A stretch of DNA of 64,000 bases from Salinirarus marinus. GTDB lineage: Archaea; Halobacteriota; Halobacteria; Halobacteriales; Haloferacaceae. Positions 49,384 to 58,375 of this stretch are shown here, one piece after another (position 1 is the stretch's first letter; every line of letters starts with the position of its first letter). A model generated the notes under the pieces. The model ran no database searches, was not told the origin of the DNA, and saw nothing but the letters and a program-made list of their open reading frames with translations. A program made the position numbers and the translations under genes. The DNA lies in NCBI GenBank assembly GCA_030734185.1, contig CP132292.1, positions 2,712,271 to 2,776,270 of the forward strand, written 5' to 3'.

Positions 49384-52300
49384 GTTACAGATGGACCCTT
49401 GTGGGGTTGAAGCTACTTGTGACAAATGTGGTGAATGTCGTTTCGGAGTGTTACAGATGGACCCTTGTGGGGTTGAAGCCTCGGGCGTTACGCGAATACG
49501 CGTGGTAGGCTGCTGGTTACAGATGGACCCTTGTGGGGTTGAAGCAGCTTGGCAACAATCCAGAACTCATCCTCCGAAGCGGTTACAGATGGACCCTTGT
49601 GGGGTTGAAGCGAATACAACGAGACCTTCGGCGTCTGGGAGTACGACGTTACAGATGGACCCTTGTGGGGTTGAAGCCTGCTGGAGAGCATCGGCCTGTA
49701 CTGCCCGGAACTGTTACAGATGGACCCTTGTGGGGTTGAAGCCCCCGTAACGTATTCTTACCGGACATTACCGAGTGTTACAGATGGACCCTTGTGGGGT
49801 TGAAGCGGGTTGTAGTCGTTTCCTTCGACGTCGTCTTGCTGTGTTACAGATGGACCCTTGTGGGGTTGAAGCTGTCGCGTCGACAGGCTGGATAGCACTT
49901 GATTCGCGTTACAGATGGACCCTTGTGGGGTTGAAGCGCCAGTACGACGCGCCGCTCATCACGTTCTCGAATGTTACAGATGGACCCTTGTGGGGTTGAA
50001 GCCGCTCGTCGTCGTAGCTCATCGAGTACATCGCTGGTTACAGATGGACCCTTGTGGGGTTGAAGCGGGCGCATCGAACGCCTCGCCCGCCTCGAAGTCG
50101 TGTTACAGATGGACCCTTGTGGGGTTGAAGCTTCCGGGAGGCCCGCGAGTTCGGCATCACCGGCGGTTACAGATGGACCCTTGTGGGGTTGAAGCCCGGC
50201 CGTCGGGGAGTTCCACCAGGTCGTATCCGCCGGTTACAGATGGACCCTTGTGGGGTTGAAGCGTCGGCTACATGGCGCTCGACGCCGTCGAGGACGCCGT
50301 TACAGATGGACCCTTGTGGGGTTGAAGCTAATACGCCGCCGCAGTTTTTACAGGACATTGTTAGGGTTACAGATGGACCCTTGTGGGGTTGAAGCTTGGG
50401 TAGACTATTGCTCTTAGCCCTTGTATTGGCCGGTTACAGATGGACCCTTGTGGGGTTGAAGCCTCGTAGGTTTCCGGCCTGTCTCGCGCCTTGTCTCGTT
50501 ACAGATGGACCCTTGTGGGGTTGAAGCAGTTACAGATGCTTGGTCTAAGAGCCTTCGAGTATTGTTACAGATGGACCCTTGTGGGGTTGAAGCAACGACG
50601 AGAAGGGCGGTCCGCAGACCCGAATGGGATGTTACAGATGGACCCTTGTGGGGTTGAAGCAACTGCGCACGTCGTAATGCTCGACCCAGGTCGGCATGTT
50701 ACAGATGGACCCTTGTGGGGTTGAAGCGTTAATCTGCCCGCCGAACGTCACGGTCGGGGAGTCGCGTTACAGATGGACCCTTGTGGGGTTGAAGCGAGGA
50801 TGTCGGCCGTCTCGCGGGCCGTCGCGCCGGCGGTTACAGATGGACCCTTGTGGGGTTGAAGCATGAGCAAGACAACCGAAAGCGGCCGGTCGCTCCTCGT
50901 TACAGATGGACCCTTGTGGGGTTGAAGCCAGGATTCGATACATCGGAGACATCGATATAGAATCGTTACAGATGGACCCTTGTGGGGTTGAAGCCTGGTG
51001 CTCGGTTGGGACTGGATCAGCAACACGCTGGTTACAGATGGACCCTTGTGGGGTTGAAGCGCGTCTCCAGACCCGGGAGACACGACCACCGGAACGTTAC
51101 AGATGGACCCTTGTGGGGTTGAAGCCAGGATTCGATACATCGGAGACATCGATATAGAATCGTTACAGATGGACCCTTGTGGGGTTGAAGCCGAGCTCCG
51201 AGTCGCCGCCATCCGCCCGGGCCCCCTGTTACAGATGGACCCTTGTGGGGTTGAAGCGAGGACGGCCTCGGTGTCGACCATGCCGCGTGAATGTTACAGA
51301 TGGACCCTTGTGGGGTTGAAGCTCGACAAGCCGCTCAATGTCGTCAAGTACCCACCGAGTTACAGATGGACCCTTGTGGGGTTGAAGCACACCGGCGAGC
51401 GGAACCAGCTCGTCACGGTCACGGGTTACAGATGGACCCTTGTGGGGTTGAAGCGGGTAGTAGCCCTCGCTGCGGACTGCCGGGTACGGCGGTTACAGAT
51501 GGACCCTTGTGGGGTTGAAGCGTCATCCGCGCCAATCTGTCGTGAACGTCTTGAGGGTTACAGATGGACCCTTGTGGGGTTGAAGCACGAGAATACCGCG
51601 AACACCGACCACACGGACGGTTACAGATGGACCCTTGTGGGGTTGAAGCGGCTCTCAACGAACTCCGCTTGGGCGGAGAAGATGGTTACAGATGGACCCT
51701 TGTGGGGTTGAAGCCGAAGGCGCTCGTTCTGGGCTTCGAGGTCGTCGATGTTACAGATGGACCCTTGTGGGGTTGAAGCTCAACGCCCGGCATCATCGAA
51801 ATACGAAACGAGAGCGGTTACAGATGGACCCTTGTGGGGTTGAAGCTGGCTCTCCTGTATCAGTCATGGATCTGCTCCACCCGTTACAGATGGACCCTTG
51901 TGGGGTTGAAGCTGGCTCTCCTGTATCAGTCATGGATCTGCTCCACCCGTTACAGATGGACCCTTGTGGGGTTGAAGCGTCCTCGGCCGTCAAGTCCGAC
52001 GTGTCGTGGGCGGCGAGTTACAGATGGACCCTTGTGGGGTTGAAGCGCGATGACGACTGGTCCACCGGCGAGGTAGAGGATGGTTACAGATGGACCCTTG
52101 TGGGGTTGAAGCATATTACTACCGTCTACCTGATAGTTTGAGGCTCTGGTTACAGATGGACCCTTGTGGGGTTGAAGCCACAACGCCGACCTGCGCACAC
52201 TCCGCGAGGCGAAGTTACAGATGGACCCTTGTGGGGTTGAAGCCAGTACACGATCCCGGAGGGCGTCGGGGAAACTCTCGTTACAGATGGACCCTTGTGG

Positions 52301-53428
52301 GGTTGAAGCGAAGCCACTTGGGTCCGGGCTGGATCAGGGGGGTGCGGTTACAGACGAACCCTTGTGGGGTTGAAGCTCGAACTCCTGAAAGCGGGGACGC
52401 TCACGCTCGACAGTTACAGACGAACCCTTGTGGGGTTGAAGCTTGGAGCCGTTGTATCCGCAACTCTTTGGCCGCCCTAGTTACAGACGAACCCTTGTGG
52501 GGTTGAAGCTAAGCCGAAGACGCCAAGCAACCCAATCAATGCACCGTTACAGACGAACCCTTGTGGGGTTGAAGCATGGTGTATCGGTGTCGCACCGAAC
52601 CGGGCTGGCCGGTTACAGACGAACCCTTGTGGGGTTGAAGCAGCAACTCATGGAGTTACAACAAATTCGGATGCTGTTACAGACGAACCCTTGTGGGGTT
52701 GAAGCTTTATCGCACTCGGAGGGCTTATCGGCGTAGTGATAGTTACAGACGAACCCTTGTGGGGTTGAAGCACGCGGGAAGACGTGGCCGCCGCATGGCC
52801 GACTCATGTTACAGACGAACCCTTGTGGGGTTGAAGCTTGTATCGGAGTACCAAAGGCGTTTACTCAAAATCGTTACAGACGAACCCTTGTGGGGTTGAA
52901 GCAAGCGCCACCCGAATCTTGAGAAGATCCCCCTTCAGCGTTACAGACGAACCCTTGTGGGGTTGAAGCAAGTGGCGGGTTGGACATTACAGCCGCCGAC
53001 CAAACGTTACAGACGAACCCTTGTGGGGTTGAAGCGTCTCTATCGGAATGTGTGTAAGCGTCCCGCAACGTTACAGACGAACCCTTGTGGGGTTGAAGCG
53101 CGGGATTTGGCGAACAATCCCGGTTGGGGAGACGGGTTACAGACGAACCCTTGTGGGGTTGAAGCTCGACCTGGACAACGAACTGACGACGTTGATATTC
53201 ACGTTACAGACGAACCCTTGTGGGGTTGAAGCGAGGGCCGGATGCTCGTCGGGATCGAGGCGCTCGGCGTTACAGACGAACCCTTGTGGGGTTGAAGCGA
53301 GACGCCGACGAACCACTCACGCCCGCACAGGTGTTACAGACGAACCCTTGTGGGGTTGAAGCCGAAAAGGGCAACCGACTCACCGACGACGGGCGTGAGT
53401 TACAGACGAACCCTTGTGGGGTTGAAGC
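49384..53428 (+). CRISPR. CRISPR array, 62 repeats / 61 spacers, two repeat variants
   Basis: Direct 30-bp repeats begin GTTACAGA and end TTGTGGGGTTGAAGC, with spacers of 33-38 nt. I count 62 repeats. Repeats 1-45 (starting 49384 to 52280) carry GATGGACCC at positions 7-15; repeats 46-62 (52347 to 53399) carry GACGAACCC. The repeat can fold a short stem around TTGTG; the position-11 A-to-G change keeps it as a G-U pair. Spacers 24 and 27 are identical, as are the adjacent spacers 38 and 39. Repeat type resembles haloarchaeal I-B systems. No cas genes are in the window. Apparent open frames through the array are repeat read-through. Confidence 0.98.
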
Positions 53429-53536
53429 GCGAACTTGCCGAGCGTCGCGACGAGATACGTCCACCGGAAGGCGAGGGGATGCACACGTGGGAGTTCGTAA
53501 GATAACATGTGGAGCAACATGTATACGATGAGGGGC

Positions 53537-53552
53537 CATACTATCGAGTATG
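53537..53552 (+). promoter_or_regulatory. Palindrome over the vapB start codon
   Basis: CATACT-ATCG-AGTATG, whose last three bases are the vapB ATG. Two copies of the palindromic ACATGT lie just upstream (about 53504-53522). Overlap with the start suits an autoregulatory operator for the VapB/VapBC complex. Confidence 0.5.
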
Positions 53553-53807
53553 TCGAGTGAGGAAACGAAGGTAAGCGACCGAGGAATGGTGACGATACCG
53601 GCAGATCTCCGGCGACGTCTCGACATCGAGCCGGGCGACAAGCTCCGCTGGGACGTCGACGACGAAGGGAACCTCTCGGTCAAGGTCGTCAAGCAGCGAT
53701 ACGGTGCTTTCGATGACTTCGAGCCGGTGTCGATGGGAGGTGGAGGATCTGAAACGCATGATCTGGCTGGTCATGAAGACGATCCCGCGTTCTCGGAGAG
53801 CGGCTGA
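53550..53807 (+). CDS. vapB: VapB-type AbrB/MazE-fold antitoxin
   Basis: 85 residues. The swapped-hairpin DNA-binding domain is DRGMVTIPADLRRRLDIEPGDKLRWDVDDEGNLSVKVV, typical of SpoVT/AbrB antitoxins. The C-terminal YGAFDDFEPVSM and acidic end would bind and block the toxin. Stop and vapC start overlap (TGATG). It lies between two pieces of the CRISPR array, starting 121 bp after repeat 62, and codon use includes more A/T than the core genes. Confidence 0.88.
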   Translation: MSSEETKVSDRGMVTIPADLRRRLDIEPGDKLRWDVDDEGNLSVKVVKQRYGAFDDFEPVSMGGGGSETHDLAGHEDDPAFSESG

Positions 53808-54235
53808 TGGCGGTCGCTGTCGTAGATACAGGCGTACTCATCGGGATGGCAGACACCGATGACAAACACCACGACGTCGCGATGGAAATTGTCCGCGGGA
53901 TGGATCACGGCGACATTCCGACGGGACGGGTGACGAACTATATCGTCCTCGAGACGCTGAACTGGATACACAACCGGAAACGGTACGCGAAGGCCGTCGA
54001 GACATACGGTCGTCTCAATCAGTCTTCCGGATTTGAGGTCCTACATGCAGCTCGGAAGGACTTCCATAGGGCCGTGGAACTCTTCGAGACCTACGAGGGT
54101 CTGTCGTTCGGGGATGCCACAATCGCGGCGTATATGGAGCGGGAAGGTATCGAGTATCTGTACTCGTTCGACGACGATTTCGATGCGGTCGACTGGATAA
54201 TTCGGCTGGAAACGCCGGATAGCCCCTATCGATAA
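53807..54235 (+). CDS. vapC: VapC-type PIN-domain ribonuclease toxin
   Basis: 142 residues. The PIN active-site acids are visible: AVVDTGVLIGMAD, VTNYIVLETLNWI, LSFGDATIAAYMERE and LYSFDDDFDAVDW. All four are intact, so nuclease activity is expected; VapC toxins cut tRNA or rRNA when the antitoxin is degraded. Translationally coupled to vapB. Being inside a CRISPR array, the module could penalise array deletion (inference). Confidence 0.92.
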   Translation: MAVAVVDTGVLIGMADTDDKHHDVAMEIVRGMDHGDIPTGRVTNYIVLETLNWIHNRKRYAKAVETYGRLNQSSGFEVLHAARKDFHRAVELFETYEGLSFGDATIAAYMEREGIEYLYSFDDDFDAVDWIIRLETPDSPYR

Positions 54236-54250
54236 ACGGTATATAGATTT

Positions 54251-54611
54251 TTAGGGAGTCCAGCGAACGCGATTACAGTAGTTAGAGATCGTCTGCTCGG
54301 TGACGTCCATCTTTTCGGCGACGTACGACCGAGATTTCGGGGACCCGTTTCCGAGGCGGAGGAACGCGGCGATGGCCTCCTGTCCGGCCGTCGCGACCTC
54401 GATGGGGATGGCGTTGCCCTCGGGTTGGACGAACGGGCCGCACTTCTTCCAGAGACCGAACGCGAGACGCGCCATCTGGAAGGTATCGAAGGTCATGTCG
54501 GTGAACTCGATGACGTCGTCGTGTCCGTCGAGTGTGTGCAGCCGGACTCGTCCGGGCTCGGTGTCGATTTCGGAGAGATTCAGTTCGTCGCCGGCGTGGT
54601 CCCCGTCAATA
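54251..54611 (-). pseudogene. N-terminally truncated HTH-containing gene abutting the CRISPR array
   Basis: The minus-strand frame is open from the repeat edge at 54611 to the stop at 54251 and encodes DELNLSEIDTEPGRVRLHTL, then DDVIEFTDMTFDTFQMARLAFGLW and a C-terminal HTH-like SRSYVAEKMDVTEQTISNYCNRV. Composition is typical of a haloarchaeal protein, yet no start codon lies before the repeat; ATG 54496 would keep only 81 residues. The gene therefore seems cut at the CRISPR boundary. An intact short version starting at 54496 is the alternative. Confidence 0.55.
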
Positions 54612-54967
54612 GTTACAGACGAACCCTTGTGGGGTTGAAGCTGACGCGGTCGGGATTCGTCGGGTAGCGGTCCGCGTTACAGACGAACCCTTGTGGGGTT
54701 GAAGCCCCGCGACGACCTCGAACTCGTCGAGGACCGCCAACGTTACAGACGAACCCTTGTGGGGTTGAAGCGTCGTGGACGGCGAACCGATAGGCTGCGA
54801 TGATACGGTTACAGACGAACCCTTGTGGGGTTGAAGCTCACATTCCTCCGATACCGACGTCGTCGCCCTCATGTTACAGACGAACCCTTGTGGGGTTGAA
54901 GCTACCGGATGCTGAAAGAGCGGCAGATAGAGGACTTGTTACAGACGAACCCTTGTGGGGTTGAAAC
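54612..54967 (+). CRISPR. Distal CRISPR segment, 6 repeats / 5 spacers
   Basis: Six repeats starting at 54612, 54676, 54742, 54808, 54873 and 54938, all of the GACGAACCC variant. The last ends GTTGAAAC instead of GTTGAAGC, the degeneration typical of the oldest, leader-distal end. Same strand and phase as the main array, from which it is separated by the 1183-bp island with vapBC. After it, 150 bp without a gene lead to the second M50 protease. Confidence 0.97.
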
Positions 54968-55117
54968 GGGCTGGGGAGTTTGGCAGGCGTGGGTATTGCT
55001 CGCTCGGACGCGACACGAACCGCTATAGTCGGAACTCGTGTTTCGGCTCGCGTGTTACCAATGGATCGACGAATCCAGTGCAGGTGAACTAAGTGCCTCT
55101 CGCCGAACCCAACCTAT

Positions 55118-56257
55118 ATGCGAAGTTACACTGTCACGGAAATCTGGGAGATTCCGATCCGCATCAACTCCTCGCTGTTGATATTTCTCCCGATTCTCGC
55201 GTGGCTGATCGGAAGCGGGCAACAGATCGAACTCTATGCTGCCTTCATCGAAGGGCTGACTGGCGTCGGCTTCGATATCGCTCGTCTTCGTGCTGGGTCG
55301 ACGTCGTGGATGATCGGTATCGCTGCGGCAGTCGGGTTGTTCGTGAGCGTGACGATACACGAACTCGGACACTCGTGGGTCGCACTACGATACGGAATCG
55401 AAATCGAATCGATTACGCTCTGGATACTCGGTGGCATCGCGTCACTCAAGTCGATTCCACGGGAGTGGAACCGCGAATTCTGGATCGCTATCGCTGGGCC
55501 CTTCTCGAGCGTTCTCGTGGCTGTGGTCTGTTACGCGGGCGTTCTCGTCGTTCCGAACTCGCTTCAGGTGCCGCGGTTCGTCGTCGGATGGCTCGCCATC
55601 ACGAACGTCACGCTGGCGGCGTTCAATCTCCTGCCTGCATTTCCGATGGACGGTGGACGTATCCTTCGCGCCCTTCTCGCCCGCTCGCGCCCGTACGGAA
55701 CCGCAACTCGAATTGCGGCTCGGATCGGCGTCGGATTCGCCTTCCTGTTCGCGATCGTCGGTGTCCTGAACTTCCAGATCATCATGATCCTTCTGGCGTT
55801 TTTCATCTACGGTGCGGCCACGACGGAGTCGCGCACGGTACTCCTCGACGAACTGCTCAAGGGGATCACGGTCGCCGACATCATGACCCGTGACCCAGCG
55901 ACGATCGTTACGACGACGACCGTCGACGACTTCGGAGCCCAGTTGCTCAGCGACCGTCAGTCCGTCCATCTCGTGACAGACGAGAGCGGTGCCACTGCCG
56001 GTCTCGTCGCACTCGAGGATTTGAAAAAGGTTCGACGGCAGGATCGCTCGACGACGACGGTTGCAGAGATAATGCGTGACGTTCCACGTGTTGAACCGAC
56101 TGCGGATGCCTTCGATACGCTCGTCCAACTGAATCAAGCAGGTGGTCTCTATGCTATCGTTCAGAGAAACGGAGAGGTAGTCGGTGTGCTATCGGAATCT
56201 GATTACGCCCACGCAATGACGATTCAGCGGGGATTCCGGAGCGGAATCGGCGGATAA
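55118..56257 (+). CDS. Site-2 protease (M50) with CBS domains, second copy
   Basis: 379 residues, same architecture as the gene at 38.8-40.0 kb. Zinc motif IHELGHSWVALRYG and the second motif NLLPAFPMDGGRILRALLAR are intact. Two CBS-like domains follow (ITVADIMTRDPATIVTTTTVDD, TVAEIMRDVPRVEPTADAFD). More A/T-ending codons than the first copy suggest a different history. First gene after the CRISPR region. Confidence 0.92.
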   Translation: MRSYTVTEIWEIPIRINSSLLIFLPILAWLIGSGQQIELYAAFIEGLTGVGFDIARLRAGSTSWMIGIAAAVGLFVSVTIHELGHSWVALRYGIEIESITLWILGGIASLKSIPREWNREFWIAIAGPFSSVLVAVVCYAGVLVVPNSLQVPRFVVGWLAITNVTLAAFNLLPAFPMDGGRILRALLARSRPYGTATRIAARIGVGFAFLFAIVGVLNFQIIMILLAFFIYGAATTESRTVLLDELLKGITVADIMTRDPATIVTTTTVDDFGAQLLSDRQSVHLVTDESGATAGLVALEDLKKVRRQDRSTTTVAEIMRDVPRVEPTADAFDTLVQLNQAGGLYAIVQRNGEVVGVLSESDYAHAMTIQRGFRSGIGG

Positions 56258-56372
56258 GGCCGAGTCGGGAACGACGCCGGGAACGGAGCCAGTGAGTGGC
56301 CGTGTTCTGTCTGCACCAGTCGATCCGTTTCGAGGCCCAGTCTTAAGTCCGTCCTCCCAGAACCGCGAGTGC

Positions 56373-56627
56373 ATGACTCGTAGACGGGGCCCGCTCGAAC
56401 GTGTGTTTGACGAGAGTCGCGATCTCGACGACATCGCGACCTGGGACGAACGGCCGGCACTCGACCGCGTATCAGTTCGTCTCTCTCGATTCCTGAAGAC
56501 GAGCTCTCAGACACTCGTCGTCCTCACGGCAATACTCACCGTCGTCTCCCAGCTTGCACTCACCGGCTTTGCCGTCGTCCGACGTAGGAGTGTTCGATGG
56601 ACGATGGCGGAGGCCGGATTTCGATGA
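56373..56627 (+). CDS. Small membrane protein upstream of the DUF3604 protein
   Basis: 84 residues starting MTRRRGPLERVFDESRDLDD. One hydrophobic helix at about 46-70 (TLVVLTAILTVVSQLALTGFAVV) followed by a basic tail. Its stop overlaps the ATG of the next gene by 4 nt (ATGA), so the two are translationally coupled. Function unknown; it may anchor or partner the hydrolase. Confidence 0.65.
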   Translation: MTRRRGPLERVFDESRDLDDIATWDERPALDRVSVRLSRFLKTSSQTLVVLTAILTVVSQLALTGFAVVRRRSVRWTMAEAGFR

Positions 56628-58288
56628 ATCGGTCCGCTTTCGGTCCGCTGGTGAAGGCCAAGGAGACGGTACACGTTTTCGCTCGCAACGCTCCGTCGCC
56701 CCGGGAGTTGTTGGCGAATCGTACCGGGCGGTTCGACGAATTACACGCTGTCCTGCCATCGACGGCGACGCCCGGTGAATCCCTCTCGCTCACGGTGCAA
56801 GCGTGGGATCAGTGCGAACGGCTCTTCTCCGATTTCGATGGGACGGTGACTGTCGACGCGACGGACTCGGACGCGACGTATCCACGGACCCTGTCGTTCG
56901 ATGCCGCTGACGGCGGCGTCGTCCGAACCGAGGATGTCCGGTTCGAGACCCCCGGAATCCAGTATCTCACGCTCACGACCGAACGCGGCCAGCAGTTCGT
57001 CTCGAACCCGGTTCGCGTCGCGGCCAACCACGAGCGACAGGTCTACTGGGGCGACGTTCACCTCCACTCCACGCTGTCTGACGGCACTGGCGACGCCGAA
57101 CGAGGCTACCGATTCGGCCGCGACGTGATGTCCCTAGACGTCGCCGCCTACACCGACCACGACACGATGGGATTTTTCATCCCACCGCAGTGGCAAAAAC
57201 GGCGGATGCACCGCGAGTATTTCGACCGACTCTGTTCGCTCGCAGACGAGTTCGACGAAGCTGGCGAGTTCGTGACACTCCCGGCGTACGAGTGGACGAA
57301 ACAACCCAACATGGGCGGCCACATCAACGTCTACTTCGAGGACAGTTCGGACGCGACGTTGTTCGACTCGCTCGCCGAAGAGACACGCACCTACGAACGG
57401 CTCTGGGAACGACTCCGTGAGTGGAACCGGGCCCACGACTCGGGCGTCGTGACGATCCCCCACCACTCTGCCGAAGCGATGTACCCCTTCGACTTCGCGA
57501 GCGTCGACTACGACGACGACCTCGCGCCGCTGGTCGAAGTCTATTCCCAGTGGGGGTCGAGCGAGCGACCGGGAGACGAGGGCAACCAGTATCCACTGGA
57601 GATGGGGCAGGGCGAAATCGACGAGGAGGGCTACTACGTGCGGGACGCCCACCGAATGGGCCACAAGGTCGGCATGATCGCGAGCGCGGACTATCACGGT
57701 CCGCATCCGGGGCACTCGCTCATCCACACGCGGCCGCATCTCCCGTCGCTTCGCGAGTGGCGACGCGACGGACTCGGCTGGGGGAACATCTGGCGAACGT
57801 GGGACGAACGGAGCTATCCCGGCGGACTCACTGCCTTCCTCGCACCCGAACTCACTCGAGATGCGATCTTCTCTGCTCTCCGCTCTCGGTCCGTCTATGC
57901 GACGATACAGCCACACCGCATCCTCGTCGACTTCCGCGTGAACGGCGTCGACGTCGCGAATCAGACCGACGCCATCGCCGTCGAGAGCCCCGACGCGCTC
58001 CGAGAGATATCCGTCGACGTCGCGGGAACAGCACCGATCGCGACCGTCAGCGTCGTCAAGAACAACGAGGTCTGGCGTACCACCGACGGAACGGACGATC
58101 CTGACGCCGAACTCGACACTTACACCATCTCCGGCGAGTGGACGGACGAAGAACCGCTCTCGGCTATGACGTGGGACGACGAGCGTGGTACTGACGGCGA
58201 CGTCTACGTCGTCAGGGTTCGACAGACGAGTTCCGGCCGCTATCCGGGGATGGCGTGGGTCGGGCCGCTATGGGTGGAGTCTCCCTGA
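56624..58288 (+). CDS. DUF3604/PHP-like metallohydrolase
   Basis: 554 residues. After an N-terminal beta-rich region (about 30-140) comes YWGDVHLHSTLSDGTGD, the H-x-H metal motif of PHP domains, then AYTDHDTMG, LPAYEWTKQPNMGGHINVYF, TIPHHSAEAM and SADYHGPHPG. The pattern matches DUF3604/CehA-like proteins that hydrolyse phosphate or carbamate esters in the broad family. No signal peptide is seen. ATG 56624 is preferred over 56597 because it makes an ATGA overlap with the membrane gene. Confidence 0.82.
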   Translation: MNRSAFGPLVKAKETVHVFARNAPSPRELLANRTGRFDELHAVLPSTATPGESLSLTVQAWDQCERLFSDFDGTVTVDATDSDATYPRTLSFDAADGGVVRTEDVRFETPGIQYLTLTTERGQQFVSNPVRVAANHERQVYWGDVHLHSTLSDGTGDAERGYRFGRDVMSLDVAAYTDHDTMGFFIPPQWQKRRMHREYFDRLCSLADEFDEAGEFVTLPAYEWTKQPNMGGHINVYFEDSSDATLFDSLAEETRTYERLWERLREWNRAHDSGVVTIPHHSAEAMYPFDFASVDYDDDLAPLVEVYSQWGSSERPGDEGNQYPLEMGQGEIDEEGYYVRDAHRMGHKVGMIASADYHGPHPGHSLIHTRPHLPSLREWRRDGLGWGNIWRTWDERSYPGGLTAFLAPELTRDAIFSALRSRSVYATIQPHRILVDFRVNGVDVANQTDAIAVESPDALREISVDVAGTAPIATVSVVKNNEVWRTTDGTDDPDAELDTYTISGEWTDEEPLSAMTWDDERGTDGDVYVVRVRQTSSGRYPGMAWVGPLWVESP

Positions 58289-58375
58289 CCCGTTTTTCGC
58301 TTTCGGTCGGATACTACGACTCGGTAGCGACTGCGGACCGACGTCCGGACACCGCGTAACATCGTAGTAGACGGG

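Noticed and set aside
49391-53531. Many overlapping open frames with repeating peptides such as LQMDPCGVEA, YRWTLVGLK and LQPHKGPSVT on both strands
   Set aside because: They are translations of the CRISPR repeats plus spacers, not genes.
45353-55117. Search for an att-site copy of the tRNA-Pro 3' end at the far side of the primase/CRISPR region
   Set aside because: No second copy of the T-arm/acceptor sequence was seen by eye, so element boundaries are not claimed.
49199-55117. cas genes near the array
   Set aside because: None of the neighbouring proteins resembles Cas1-Cas8; the PIN protein is VapC, not a Cas nuclease, because it is paired with an AbrB-type antitoxin.
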